The notes: generated from the letters alone by a model not told the origin. 64,000 nucleotides of DNA from SVEL01 sp045123575 (GCA_045123575.1 JBGVKG010000062.1:44107-108106); one strand, 5' to 3'; counted from the first letter of the stretch, positions 27,901 to 37,342 are shown. Program-made: numbers and translations.

Positions 27901-28224
27901 CACGCGAACTGTAATTACAAAATTTTTGTTTATATTTTCATCTAAAAACTCAATTCCAATATATGAAACTGTATGCCCTGGACGCAGATAACTATCCTCT
28001 GCTCTCTGCTTCTGATGAACAGATCCCAATAATGTTCTGCCACTCTTTTTATTACCGGCTGTATTAAAATCCTTATTAGTTGTTAGACAATATCTTATAG
28101 CATCCATAATAGTTGTCTTACCCACAGCATTTACACCTAGCAAATAAGTTATATTCTTAAAATCAATAATGTCATCCTGGAAGTTATGCCAGTTTATCAG
28201 ATGAAGTCTGGTCATTCTAATCAT
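24910..28224 (-). CDS. jetC: Wadjet subunit JetC (SMC/MukB-like ATPase)
   Basis: JetC is the SMC-type motor of Wadjet. The protein of about 1104 residues begins with MIRMTRLHLINWHNFQD and Walker A GVNAVGKTT. A long coiled-coil with a hinge-like centre (about 450-640) follows. The C-terminal head has signature SGEGSGGENQ and Walker B LILLDEAFNNM. The start is taken as ATG 28224, behind GAGGAGG and overlapping the jetB stop by 8 bp; ATG 28242 is also in frame. The jetB-jetC overlap implies coupled translation. All ATPase motifs are present. Confidence 0.93.
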   Translation of the reverse strand: MIRMTRLHLINWHNFQDDIIDFKNITYLLGVNAVGKTTIMDAIRYCLTTNKDFNTAGNKKSGRTLLGSVHQKQRAEDSYLRPGHTVSYIGIEFLDENINKNFVITVRVESETPKQDLKGVSQDWYITKPGYSLEDIPFFTQVKGGRKPTSRDAFKLENKGMDRASNQADARRRICRMLGIGEADSPIGKKFNEVFHMGTSLEDIKDIREFIYTYILPEPEVNIDFLQKDMRELERLQEILQEAQDREVLLAEINERIIEAKARLSKVKVNEILVAYANYQGNVEEQQEKKRLISEWTASIDILTDKLVELSEKERKASDLLYEARRAAEDNTENKEMLSLEQENKDNEKEYERLKNEAAIFTEISEKLLSLKKKLNYIGFSCVLNLGDETLEKNVDERILEIKKTAGILADLEEIIKNHDAKIRTEITTLSNKAKLLEDKIKSLEAGVMCYPEEATFVRDKINEELGEQSKKADAKLLCELLYMTDDSWQDAVESYLNTQRFNIIVAPDNYLVAKKVFISLGDKVKGIGLIDTRKIGDIQYCEDGVSFLGDKVESENIYAKRYARFVMRDVVCCETPDSLEQHQKSVTKDCLRFQNFCLQRMGKKEHFIGVDAIEKQLISARKELVSIQKQLNEMDAEKKSFDEMYGEYNKFTAGNNFALLEKYIDSGRQAKAIGIRIDEINTQILEFKKNPILLAMYDRVSECEKSVVEIQGEITDIKAKKQNLETGVKEAEQEIAKLETTIDELKMAYENIVREYPEHASDVEKKYQDERRTKKASSIAYNFGNRATQDTIAFNNYLNQQLIPLQQKYTATYTCDYPEGIDGASRYQQEYLSLQNIELERHKEELAQAQVRCKDRFRKEVLFRMKDDILRARQQFKQINRVMENLEYGEESYRFGIDKSKDKELGIFYDIIMDKDNQQIDQDNEIMAFLAEANKSEIFESQIEDFMSRIMMDVEEHAKENLTGTRSGAKSMGMYVDYRTYLDYDIIVKNSVTDIEVPLSKVSGEGSGGENQAPFYVAICASLLQIYEQNPDGCMRLILLDEAFNNMTSDRIEPMMNMFKKLNLQLVLIATAEKATSILPYCDITYSIVKSGNRNAIRSFEKI

Positions 28225-28798
28225 CGTTCTCTTCCTCCTCATCTGAATTTACATATTGCGCTAACAATTTGCTTGTCTGCTCATATGCTGTAGAAATAGT
28301 TGTGTCAGGCATAGCAAGCATTACAGATGCATAAACTTGTATTTTTGCATCCATATCAAGCAATTTATCTAAAGGTTGCACAAGATTATATCTTTTAATA
28401 TTTCTAAGCGAGTCTTCTAATAACACTTTGTCAAATTTTCTTGGAAGATTTAATTTCTCATATTCATTTTTTATTTCTTCAACAGTTACAACTACTTTAT
28501 CTTCACTTGTAGATAGACTTTCCCTTTTTTCCACATACAAAAGTCTAAATATAAGGAGCATAATGCTTTCATATTTCTTAAGCGCTAATCTACCTGTCCC
28601 ATGATTATTAATAAGTTGCACCACTCTAAGATTTCTATGAACAACCAATGTATAACCTATTGGCTGAAATAATTGCCTAAAGCTTTCCTCATGGTTAATA
28701 ACGTAATAATATTTTTCTCTGGTCGAATCTACATTTCCGATTAGGAAGCAGTTATTCAACAAATAATTAGCGATTTCTTCTTTGATATCAATAGCCAT
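28217..28798 (-). CDS. jetB: Wadjet subunit JetB (DUF4194-like, MukE/kite-like)
   Basis: JetB is the small winged-helix (kite) subunit that bridges JetA and the JetC heads, comparable to MukE. The 193-residue size, the position between jetA and jetC, and features such as YYYVINHEESFRQLFQPIGYTLVVH and an acidic C-terminus (SDEEEENDD) fit DUF4194. It starts 2 bp after the jetA stop with AGGAAGGG inside the jetA end, and overlaps jetC by 8 bp. Identification rests on context plus family resemblance. Confidence 0.88.
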   Translation of the reverse strand: MAIDIKEEIANYLLNNCFLIGNVDSTREKYYYVINHEESFRQLFQPIGYTLVVHRNLRVVQLINNHGTGRLALKKYESIMLLIFRLLYVEKRESLSTSEDKVVVTVEEIKNEYEKLNLPRKFDKVLLEDSLRNIKRYNLVQPLDKLLDMDAKIQVYASVMLAMPDTTISTAYEQTSKLLAQYVNSDEEEENDD

Positions 28799-28800
28799 CT

Positions 28801-30210
28801 TTAACCCTTCCTTTCTTCAACAATAAATTCTTTAAATCGAACGCCATTACACTCTACAAATGTGTCCTTTAGTCTAATTTCATATTCACGCTCTGGTGTT
28901 TGTGAATATGTGTATAAGCCAATGACTTTTGTTAGTATTTCTGGATTATCCTTAAATACACTACTAATAGAAACTGCTGTCTTTCCTTGTAAAATATCTT
29001 TCGCAAAAGAATTCACATTTTCCGACGTTAACGCATTTCTTATATATTCCATCATCTTACGATTTTTCTCTTCTACTAATTCCATATCAAGTTCATCTAT
29101 AACAGCCATAAGTTCAATCGGTGATGAACGTCTCTTTTTCACTGGTGTTGCAAGCGATGCACTATCAAAGAAATTTTGTCCAAATATCTGAAATACATTT
29201 TGGCAGACTGTTTCATCATCCTCGTACAAATCGTCTTTTGTTTTTATCTGACTAGCATAATACTGAAGCATATTATTAATTTTGCTCTTAACGCTTCCAT
29301 CAGATAATAATAAGAATTGTGCTCTTTGTACTGCTCTGGTTCTGTATATAATGTGCCTATCGTCAATGGTTCTCATGATAGCTTCCATCTCTTCAATATC
29401 CATGCGAACCTTGGTAATCAATTCTTTTATTTTCACAGTAGCCTCTGCTTTATCTACCCGCTCTGCATCCATATAATCAGTTACAAGTGCATCCATCAAA
29501 ACATCTTCACATTTATCAAAACTCTCATACAGGCTGGTTCTGTAATAGAAAAGATTATCGTTTGTCTTAAACCTATGATAGGAACCTACTACAATCTTTT
29601 CCTCATACTTTTCAAAAAACTCTAATACTTCTTCTGGCTTTTTGCCTTGTGTAAGTTTATTAATATGATCCTCAATAGATGCAGAAAGGATTCTAAGTGC
29701 CTGATTCAAATTATCAAAATCTTCAGAAGCTTCCTTTAAGACGCCTTCATAAGGACTTCCCTGTTCGGAAATATGTTCAAACATGGAATAAATCTTAAAC
29801 AATTTACCCTTATATGTAATGATTGTCGGACTGATAATTTCTTGGAATGATTTAAGTAGCGGCACCACCTTATAATTAATGGCCAACTTAGATTCCTCTT
29901 CGTACTCGCCTTCCTTTTCAGTGAGCCACCCTGTCTCCTTAAGTCTTCTAACAAATCCACCTGCTATTACACGCATGTCTGCAATATTACCATCAGTTTC
30001 TTCTTGTTCTTCTAAATCAAGTTCCACCTGTTCATCAAGTCCATAGAAATAGTCTTCAACCATATCAAAGATTGTACTTTTCTCTATGGCATACATTGGC
30101 ATGCGTTTACACTTATCCCAAATGAGAGTAAGAATATCAACATATTTTCTTTTATTTATTCCTGTTAATGGGCGAAATAAATTCTCGTCCACTTCGTCAA
30201 AAATGTTCAT
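28801..30210 (-). CDS. jetA: Wadjet subunit JetA (kleisin-like, type II-like)
   Basis: JetA is the kleisin-type subunit, comparable to MukF. The 469-residue, mostly helical protein begins MNIFDEVDENLFRPLTGINK, behind AAAGGAGTGAGAAC. Together with the following jetB, jetC and jetD genes it makes a complete four-gene Wadjet locus. The sequence resembles the DUF5716-type JetA of type II systems more than DUF3375 of type I, but the sub-type is from memory. It lies 29 bp downstream of the KAP NTPase gene, suggesting one long transcript. Confidence 0.87.
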   Translation of the reverse strand: MNIFDEVDENLFRPLTGINKRKYVDILTLIWDKCKRMPMYAIEKSTIFDMVEDYFYGLDEQVELDLEEQEETDGNIADMRVIAGGFVRRLKETGWLTEKEGEYEEESKLAINYKVVPLLKSFQEIISPTIITYKGKLFKIYSMFEHISEQGSPYEGVLKEASEDFDNLNQALRILSASIEDHINKLTQGKKPEEVLEFFEKYEEKIVVGSYHRFKTNDNLFYYRTSLYESFDKCEDVLMDALVTDYMDAERVDKAEATVKIKELITKVRMDIEEMEAIMRTIDDRHIIYRTRAVQRAQFLLLSDGSVKSKINNMLQYYASQIKTKDDLYEDDETVCQNVFQIFGQNFFDSASLATPVKKRRSSPIELMAVIDELDMELVEEKNRKMMEYIRNALTSENVNSFAKDILQGKTAVSISSVFKDNPEILTKVIGLYTYSQTPEREYEIRLKDTFVECNGVRFKEFIVEERKG

Positions 30211-30239
30211 GTTCTCACTCCTTTCATTCCTTCCAACAG

Positions 30240-32048
30240 TTATGACATTTGCTGTATAAACTGATTCAAATTGGATTTTAACCAGTTAATCTGCATCATT
30301 TGAATTTTATCCCAATCATTTTCTTCATTACATTTTTCTTCAACAAGTTCAAGTAACTGTTTCATTGCTTCGATATCTTTCTCATCAAACTCACTTTTTA
30401 CTGCATATCGATATACCGCAAATAATATACCTCTAAAATCACCCAATTGTTCCGAAGATGATTTTGCCAACATATCTATAATTTTATCCGGTTCATACTT
30501 ACTCAAAAAACGATGCCCTATAGTGTATTTGTCTGTATTTCTACATATATCATTGTATAACTCTTCAATGTCTTGAGGATTATAATCAAATTCCTTTTGT
30601 TTACTGTCAAAAGAAAGTGCATCTGACAGCTTGCCAATAAACTCTTCGTATTCTTGTTTAAGCGCCGGCTCTTCTATGCTATATGTATGTGAAAAATAGA
30701 TATCTGCATCTGTATTAGTTCTCGTTCCTACACCTTTTGCATTTTTTATCATTAATTCACAAGACTTTTTGTAATCAAATCCCACAACTGAACCAAGATA
30801 GATCATATAATATGCTAATTTACAATAAGCATGAATTCCTATTGCATCGGATGTATGCAGTTTTTTCTCAATATTAGCTAACGCAGAATATACATGTTCC
30901 TCTGTCTCTTCCGCATAATTACCTAATATTCTTAAATCTGGGTCTTTATATTCAGCATGTCTTTCAAAAAAACGAAAATCTTTATATGCTTCATATGTCT
31001 TTTCTACTAATTGAGAATCAAATGTCTGCCATCTTGTATAGTCATATGCAAAACGCATCAATGGCATATCATTAGAGCCTAGCTTTGTTGAAAGGTAATC
31101 GTTACCCTCCCATTTAGGGAACTCATCAGCTTTTATATTTGCAGATAAACAAATCATTCCCTTTAATAGACATTCATAAAAATCGTCCTCGTATTCATTT
31201 GCGTTCATTTTATCTATAATATCTGTTGTCTTCTGTATCGCAAATATGAAAGTCCGCAGATTTTTCTTGCAAATATTACAAACAATTCCGGATAAATTCC
31301 TATACGCCTCCTCGTTTCGTTCAAAAATATTATTAAGCTTGCAATTATCAAATTCTCTAATTATTTGAATTACTGCCTGTTCATAATCACTATTAAACTG
31401 AATTGTATCGCTTATTGTTTTCTCTTTTATTCGAAGATACTTTTTCACCTCTTCTGGAACTTTGATTTCCTGTTTCTTTTCATCCTTCTTTTCACGAACT
31501 TTTGCGAAGTCAAATTTGACCCTATTTTCATTTTTTCTCAGAATTTCATTTTCATTAGCAACTAGTAAAACCTTTACTCCGTCTCTTTCTACTAAACCAT
31601 TCACATAACCAAGTAAATTGGTGATATTGATATTACTTCTTTCTACATCCTCTAGAATGAGCAATTTATCTTTTAGATTAACAGATTCATATAATTCACT
31701 TAAATCATCATCAGACAATCCCAAGTTAATGCCGGCTATACCTGCGATATTTTTTATTACATTTTTTGCAATCACTTTTCCTGTAGTCACCGTTTCCGAA
31801 TGTTTTCCACCTAAAGTATGCATTCTTAACTCCATATAAATGCTTTTACTAATCATGGAAACATCATCTAGCCCATATAGTGACACTACAACAGAAGTTG
31901 CATTATGCTCCTTCAAAAAAGGAACCAATTTATTTTCAATATAGTAGGTCTTCCCTGATCCCCATTCACCAGTAAGCATAATGGCGGTCCCAGTCTTATC
32001 TTTTAATAAATAGTGTAATATATAATTATTTAACCCATTAATTGTCAT
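30240..32048 (-). CDS. KAP-family P-loop NTPase
   Basis: The 602-residue protein has Walker A GEWGSGKT (27-34) and Walker B LLILEDVER (Glu133, Asp134) with YGLDDV between them, as in KAP/P-loop-fold NTPases. The Lys-rich REKKDEKKQE stretch and the helical C-terminal half have no assigned function. No membrane helices are obvious, unlike classic KAP proteins such as PifA. It sits between the restriction genes (37 bp upstream) and jetA (29 bp downstream), all in the same direction. KAP NTPases recur in phage-defence settings, so a defence role is likely. Whether it assists Wadjet, the restriction system or neither is unknown. Confidence 0.78.
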   Translation of the reverse strand: MTINGLNNYILHYLLKDKTGTAIMLTGEWGSGKTYYIENKLVPFLKEHNATSVVVSLYGLDDVSMISKSIYMELRMHTLGGKHSETVTTGKVIAKNVIKNIAGIAGINLGLSDDDLSELYESVNLKDKLLILEDVERSNINITNLLGYVNGLVERDGVKVLLVANENEILRKNENRVKFDFAKVREKKDEKKQEIKVPEEVKKYLRIKEKTISDTIQFNSDYEQAVIQIIREFDNCKLNNIFERNEEAYRNLSGIVCNICKKNLRTFIFAIQKTTDIIDKMNANEYEDDFYECLLKGMICLSANIKADEFPKWEGNDYLSTKLGSNDMPLMRFAYDYTRWQTFDSQLVEKTYEAYKDFRFFERHAEYKDPDLRILGNYAEETEEHVYSALANIEKKLHTSDAIGIHAYCKLAYYMIYLGSVVGFDYKKSCELMIKNAKGVGTRTNTDADIYFSHTYSIEEPALKQEYEEFIGKLSDALSFDSKQKEFDYNPQDIEELYNDICRNTDKYTIGHRFLSKYEPDKIIDMLAKSSSEQLGDFRGILFAVYRYAVKSEFDEKDIEAMKQLLELVEEKCNEENDWDKIQMMQINWLKSNLNQFIQQMS

Positions 32049-32085
32049 ATTCCCACCTTACCTTTATAACTTCCTAAAGCAAAAA

Positions 32086-34203
32086 CTAAATTAATTGCAA
32101 TAATTCTTCGATGCGAGCAGCTATACGTTTTTGTTCGGCAATTGGTGGCAAAGGAATCACAGCTGACGCAACCTTATCTTTATTAAGATTGTCTACAGTA
32201 GCACCAGACGCTTTTTGTGAAAACTGGTCAAATGCATATTTTGATGATAATAACCAATATAAGTAATCTAAATCAAAAACTTCTTTTGTATTCCTGAGTA
32301 GTAACCAACCATCGTGTATGCAACCTTCTATTTGTGATATATATGGTCTTCCAAAACTCATAGAATTAGTTAACAAAAAATCTCCTGGATATACTTTTCT
32401 GCTTTTTCTTTCCCCTTCAGGTTTGATTTTTTCCTTTGTTTGTACTATATATTTTCCATCCTTAGCAACATCACCTATTTTAATCCAGTTTATGCCGTCT
32501 TCTGCATCAGTTAAAAATGCCTTTATTGGTCTTGGCGACCCTCCCCGCTCGATTTCCATAGCCCATCCTAATCTAATCCATCTCCAATTTTTAGGAATGG
32601 ATAAAGTTTTTTCTTTATCCGTTATTTTCTCATCCCCAACTAATTCTTCTGCAATTCCATCTTCTGGTAACTGTGATGTTAATTTACCTTGAATTCCTTC
32701 ATCAATTATTTTGTTTCTAAACAATTCACAATCTGATATAAGTTTTTCTTGTAATTGTTTTATTGAAACCGAATACACATTTTCACTAAATTGATTGTTT
32801 ATCAAAGCCTTTCTGATTACCGATACAGCTTCTACTATCCCCTCTGATTCTTCTTGAATATCTTCTAGCACTTCAGTTATATTCCTTTCATCTTTTTCTT
32901 CAAGATTTATCCACTTAAAATCAAGATTGCTCGCAGCTTTTATTTCTTTTTCTGAAAAGCATCTCCACCTTCCATTTGGATTTGTAACCTCATCAAATGA
33001 AGCAACTCTATCATTTTCATGTCCAGAGCAATAAGAATCCACGAAATCTTGCAAATGAGCCCTAGTCATAGGTTTTGTCACTAATGTATGTTTAACTCCT
33101 GTTCTATAGTCATATACCCAAATATCTTTTGTGGGCTCACCTTTCTCAAAAAATAACACATTAGTTTTTACACCATTTGCATAAAAAATTCCTGTTGGCA
33201 ATCTAAGAATAGTATGTAAATTAAAATCTTTAAGAAGCTTTTCTCTTACTTTTTCAGTTGCATTTCCATCTGCTAAAACACTATCCGGCAGAACCACTCC
33301 CACTCGTCCACCTGTTTTTACTATCGACATGATATGTTGCAAAAAATTAACCTGATTATCTGGTGTCTTCACAAAATCCGGACGATTTGTTGACACTTCA
33401 ACGCTACCCTGTGGTCTTGTTCCAAAAGGTGGGTTAGCCAGAATAACCTTGTACATCTTATCTGATGTATCGATAAGTGAGTCTTGATATGCGATAGGAC
33501 TCTTATTTACACCGATGTCATGAAGATACAGATTCATAGATGCAAGTGTTACAACTAATGCTGTATTATCCGCACCAAATAAAGCGTGATTCTTTAAGAA
33601 CTTCTGCTTTTCCATATCCTTACTCTGTCCTTTCATATGGTCATATGCCGCAAGAAGGAAACCTCCTGTTCCACAAGCAGGATCTGCTACTGTCTCATCA
33701 ATCTTAGGATCAACCACTTCTACAATAGCCTGAATAAGTGCTCTTGGCGTAAAATACTGTCCAGCACCGCTTTTCTTATCCTGTCCATTTTTCTCTAAAA
33801 TAGATTCATAGATTGCACCCTTTAAGTCCCCTTCCATCATGTACCAGTCTTCACTAGCCACCATTTCGATAACCTTTGCAAGCATAACTGGTCTATCAAT
33901 CTTATTACTTGCTCTTGTGAAAATAGTTCCAATAAGCCCTTCATCCTTTGAAAGTTCATCTAAGATTTCCTCATATTTGTCAACAAGGTCTGTTCCACTA
34001 AGGTCACACAAATCCTTCCATTTGTATCCTTCTGGAATTGAACTTCCAAGTCCCAACTCTTCTTTTTCGTTATCCATTTTTAGGAATAAAATATATGTAA
34101 GCTGTGTGATATAGTCTGTAAAGCCAACACCTGCTGCCGCCATAACATTTGCTATATCTCCAACCTTCTTAATTAATGCTGCTTCGCTTTTTTGATTTGC
34201 CAT
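32086..34203 (-). CDS. Type I restriction-modification fused HsdM-HsdS with a single target-recognition domain
   Basis: The 705-residue protein joins an N6-adenine methylase (HsdM N-terminal bundle, motif I DPACGTGGF at 174-182, catalytic NPPF at 257-260) to one HsdS-type target-recognition domain (LPKNWRWIRLGWAMEIERGG to the end). The half-HsdS ends with the conserved LPPIAEQKRIAARIEELL helix, so two copies may pair to recognise a palindromic-type target. It lies 1 bp after hsdR. The ribosome site is AAAGGTGG. Ordinary HsdS has two recognition domains, so this is a fusion with only one. Confidence 0.9.
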   Translation of the reverse strand: MANQKSEAALIKKVGDIANVMAAAGVGFTDYITQLTYILFLKMDNEKEELGLGSSIPEGYKWKDLCDLSGTDLVDKYEEILDELSKDEGLIGTIFTRASNKIDRPVMLAKVIEMVASEDWYMMEGDLKGAIYESILEKNGQDKKSGAGQYFTPRALIQAIVEVVDPKIDETVADPACGTGGFLLAAYDHMKGQSKDMEKQKFLKNHALFGADNTALVVTLASMNLYLHDIGVNKSPIAYQDSLIDTSDKMYKVILANPPFGTRPQGSVEVSTNRPDFVKTPDNQVNFLQHIMSIVKTGGRVGVVLPDSVLADGNATEKVREKLLKDFNLHTILRLPTGIFYANGVKTNVLFFEKGEPTKDIWVYDYRTGVKHTLVTKPMTRAHLQDFVDSYCSGHENDRVASFDEVTNPNGRWRCFSEKEIKAASNLDFKWINLEEKDERNITEVLEDIQEESEGIVEAVSVIRKALINNQFSENVYSVSIKQLQEKLISDCELFRNKIIDEGIQGKLTSQLPEDGIAEELVGDEKITDKEKTLSIPKNWRWIRLGWAMEIERGGSPRPIKAFLTDAEDGINWIKIGDVAKDGKYIVQTKEKIKPEGERKSRKVYPGDFLLTNSMSFGRPYISQIEGCIHDGWLLLRNTKEVFDLDYLYWLLSSKYAFDQFSQKASGATVDNLNKDKVASAVIPLPPIAEQKRIAARIEELLQLI

Positions 34204-34204
34204 A

Positions 34205-36952
34205 CTATGCCACCTTTAATATAAATTTTGAAAGCGTCTGAATCTCACTAGCTAATGTAGCACCACCAAAACTCTTAACTGCTCTCTTCCATAATTCTGT
34301 ATCTGTTTCGTTAAGTTCCATCACAGTAATTGCACCATCGTTAATGATGTATTCTGCAATTTGCTGCATAATATCCTTCTGGTCTTCTGTAAGTACACGC
34401 TGCGCTCGACCACAATACAGGCTGAATCTCTGTGCGTAACCATTGATAAGACTTGTAAGTTTCTGATTCTTTTTATACGCATAACGCACTATCTGAATAA
34501 GGTTTGTAAGTGCATTTACATTAGCCTTGCCATCAAGTGCTTCTACATCTCCCTGTTCATCCAGAAGCTTATAGTTTTTCCATATCTGATATGCTCCATA
34601 CTGTCTGCTTTCAGCTAACAACCTATCCTGCAATTCCATAAGCATTTCATGTGTGATAAGCGTATCCTCTGAATTATAAATAATACGTAGAGCCTCAATA
34701 CTATCTTTATTATCCTCAAGGTATTTTTCAAAATTCTCGATGTATGTCTTTGCAGATTCCTTTGAAAATCCAGCATAAAGTACTTTGTCATCATCACCAG
34801 ACTCCACCATATAACCACGCTGCATTTCAAGTAACTTATTTCTCGCCTGAAGATTTCCAATCAAACAATAGATAAGTGCCATTCTTGCAGTATTGTCATG
34901 GGATGGACTAATATACTCAACCAATGTTCCCTCTGCAAATGCAGAATTAATATCATTTGCAAGCTTTCTTGGTGCGAAACCATAACTTGTAATAAAGTAA
35001 TCAAGGTGTCTACCAAAGAGAACGCTTTCTTCATACCGTCTGTTAATAGTTGAACAATAATCCCTAAGAAGCATAAGGTTATCATCGCTTACTTCGTTGT
35101 GTGCAAGTCTTTCTAATAAGTGTTCCAATGATAATGGTCTCTTTGGTCCAGGTCCTACTCCCGGCTTTGGAATATGCTTTTCAGACTCCGTTACTCCTAC
35201 TGCATCCACTATGTAATAACATTCCTTCGTATCTGCATTTGGTGTTACTTCTTTAAGCTTATCATCGCTGATAACACGGCATCCTCTACCCTTCATCTGA
35301 GTATACAGAACATCCGAATGAACATCCTTCATGAAAAGAACCACTTCCAAAGGCTTAACATCTGTTCCAGTTGCAACCAATGTAACGGTAACTGCAATTC
35401 TAAAATCCTTTGTAGTCCTTAAATCCGTTATCAATGCATCTGAATCCCCTGCTGTATATGTGATTTTCTGAACATAATTCTTCGGCAAGGTATTATTCTC
35501 AAATTCTGTCTTAAATACATCCTCTGCAATCTCTACAATTTCAGTTGCATGATTATCATCTTTCGCAAATATAAGTGTCTTAGGTATGTATTCCCACTTC
35601 TTGTCACGCTCTGGGTACAAATCTTCATAAATAGCCTTTTTATAAGCAAGCAACACTTCTCTAATCTGATTTTTATTAACTACAGACCTATCAAGTTCTG
35701 AAGAACCATATTCAACTGTAATTGGCGCTGCATGTGTTTCTGACTTTCCAGTTCTTTTCGCTGTTTCAACAACTTTAGCTCCCTGTTCAATCGTCCCACC
35801 ATGTGCAGTAACATCCGTAATAATTCTGTATATTCTCGAAGGTACATTGACACCATCTACGATAGAATCTTCATACTTATAATTTTCGATAATATTGTTA
35901 TTGAAAAATGCATATGCTTCCGGCGTTGGAGTTGCAGTAAGACCTAATACCGTTGCTCCAGAAAAATAATCTAATACTTTTTTCCACTTTCCATAAATGG
36001 ATCTGTGACATTCATCCACGATAATGAGTTGAAAATAATCTGGAGGAAGTTTCAAATCATTACCAAGTTCAACAACTTCTTTACTATCATTTTCCTCATT
36101 CTTCTTTGCAAGCTCGTCCTCTTCATCTTCATTACCATCTTGAATTGTCTGGCCTGTGAGTACTGCAAAAAGTTTTTGAATTGTTGAAATCACTATATCG
36201 GCATTAACATCATTTTCTTTTCTTAATCGCTTGATAGTATACAGGTTACCCATTTGTTGCATATTTTCAGTTCTATCAAACAAACTGAATTCTGACAGTG
36301 CTTGCTTTGCAAGGTTATTTCTATCTGCTAAAAATAAAATTCTTTTCGTCTTTGTATAATTCAACAATCTATATGAAGCTAAACAGGCAAGATATGTCTT
36401 ACCTGAACCTGTAGCTAACACTGCCAAATTCTTCTTATTTCCCAGCTTCAAGGATTCTTCCAATTTAGTCTCAGCCTTATACTGACAGTCACGAAGTCCT
36501 CGCTTCTCAAGTAATGGAAGGGCTCCGTACTCAGACTTCTTTCCAATTATCTGAAGCATCTTCTTTGGAGAGTGCATCTGTGACAGTTCTTCATATTCAC
36601 TATCTTCCACAAGCATATTTTTGAAATATATTTTATTTCCATTGGCCATATACACTAATGGAATCAGTTTTTCAAACCACAGCGCATACCAAGTCTGTGG
36701 TGATACCGCATAATCCTCAGCCTGTTTCTTTACTTCATCACCTAACGGATTTTCTTCTCTTTTTGCCTCTACAACTGCAATTGCTTTTCCATCAACAAAC
36801 AGAAGATAATCACTTTCCGTATTACCAACCATCAAAGCTTCCTTTACAGCAGTCGTGCTGTTAGGCAAATATTCATTTCTTGAAATGATATCCCAGCCGG
36901 CATTTCTTAGCTGTTTATCGATTTTCACACGTGCTTTTTCTTCCGGTAACAT
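34205..36952 (-). CDS. hsdR: Type I restriction endonuclease subunit HsdR (EcoEI-like)
   Basis: HsdR is the translocating nuclease of the type I complex. The protein of about 915 residues has an N-terminal PD-(D/E)XK nuclease core (SDYLLFVDGKAIAVVEAK), Walker A ATGSGKT, DEAD-type motif VDECHRS, motif III LTATPTP and a C-terminal helical EcoEI-type domain. ATG 36952 (MLPEEKARV) is preceded by AAAGGA; a GTG at 36976 would add 8 residues. It is followed after 1 bp by the fused HsdM-HsdS gene and preceded by a small XRE regulator. All catalytic motifs are intact. Confidence 0.92.
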   Translation of the reverse strand: MLPEEKARVKIDKQLRNAGWDIISRNEYLPNSTTAVKEALMVGNTESDYLLFVDGKAIAVVEAKREENPLGDEVKKQAEDYAVSPQTWYALWFEKLIPLVYMANGNKIYFKNMLVEDSEYEELSQMHSPKKMLQIIGKKSEYGALPLLEKRGLRDCQYKAETKLEESLKLGNKKNLAVLATGSGKTYLACLASYRLLNYTKTKRILFLADRNNLAKQALSEFSLFDRTENMQQMGNLYTIKRLRKENDVNADIVISTIQKLFAVLTGQTIQDGNEDEEDELAKKNEENDSKEVVELGNDLKLPPDYFQLIIVDECHRSIYGKWKKVLDYFSGATVLGLTATPTPEAYAFFNNNIIENYKYEDSIVDGVNVPSRIYRIITDVTAHGGTIEQGAKVVETAKRTGKSETHAAPITVEYGSSELDRSVVNKNQIREVLLAYKKAIYEDLYPERDKKWEYIPKTLIFAKDDNHATEIVEIAEDVFKTEFENNTLPKNYVQKITYTAGDSDALITDLRTTKDFRIAVTVTLVATGTDVKPLEVVLFMKDVHSDVLYTQMKGRGCRVISDDKLKEVTPNADTKECYYIVDAVGVTESEKHIPKPGVGPGPKRPLSLEHLLERLAHNEVSDDNLMLLRDYCSTINRRYEESVLFGRHLDYFITSYGFAPRKLANDINSAFAEGTLVEYISPSHDNTARMALIYCLIGNLQARNKLLEMQRGYMVESGDDDKVLYAGFSKESAKTYIENFEKYLEDNKDSIEALRIIYNSEDTLITHEMLMELQDRLLAESRQYGAYQIWKNYKLLDEQGDVEALDGKANVNALTNLIQIVRYAYKKNQKLTSLINGYAQRFSLYCGRAQRVLTEDQKDIMQQIAEYIINDGAITVMELNETDTELWKRAVKSFGGATLASEIQTLSKFILKVA

Positions 36953-36999
36953 AGCATCTTCCTTTCTGGATTTCACTACCCCATCTATACTCTATCAGA

Positions 37000-37230
37000 T
37001 TAACTGTCCTTTTTTACGGACTCTATCTGCACAATATCATCAAATCCACAATTTAATTCCACACATATACGTGCCAATACATCCATTGATACCTGCTGGT
37101 CATTATTCATTTTTGTAAATGTACTTGGTGCAATCTGTGTCTTTTTTCTTAAGTCTGTTTTACTCATTTCACGATCTATGAGCATCTTCCATAAAGGTTT
37201 ATATGTTATTTTAATTTGAGTTTCTGACAT
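37000..37230 (-). CDS. XRE-family helix-turn-helix regulator, first gene of the defence run
   Basis: About 76 residues: a compact Cro/C1-type HTH (LIDREMSKTDLRKKTQIAPSTFTKM, then VSMDVLARICVELNCGFDDIV). The preferred start is ATG 37230 behind GGAGG at 9 bp; ATG 37254 would add eight residues. It precedes hsdR by 47 bp and probably controls expression of the restriction operon, in the manner of a C protein. An inverted repeat overlapping its own promoter (37267-37288) is a candidate binding site. Confidence 0.85.
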   Translation of the reverse strand: MSETQIKITYKPLWKMLIDREMSKTDLRKKTQIAPSTFTKMNNDQQVSMDVLARICVELNCGFDDIVQIESVKKDS

Positions 37231-37266
37231 GTCATTTTCCTCCATATTTCTCACGTCAAAATAGCC

Positions 37267-37311
37267 TATAATACTGCATAATATTATACACCATTCTTTT
37301 CTAATTTACAA
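37267..37311 (-). promoter_or_regulatory. Promoter with overlapping inverted repeat ahead of the XRE-HsdR run
   Basis: On the minus strand: TTGTAA (37306-37311), 17 bp, consensus TATAAT (37283-37288). TATAATA and TATTATA (37267-37288) form a 7-bp inverted repeat overlapping the -10, a candidate operator. Confidence 0.55.
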
Positions 37312-37342
37312 TTATAACTTTTGAGTTCTCGAAATTACTTTT

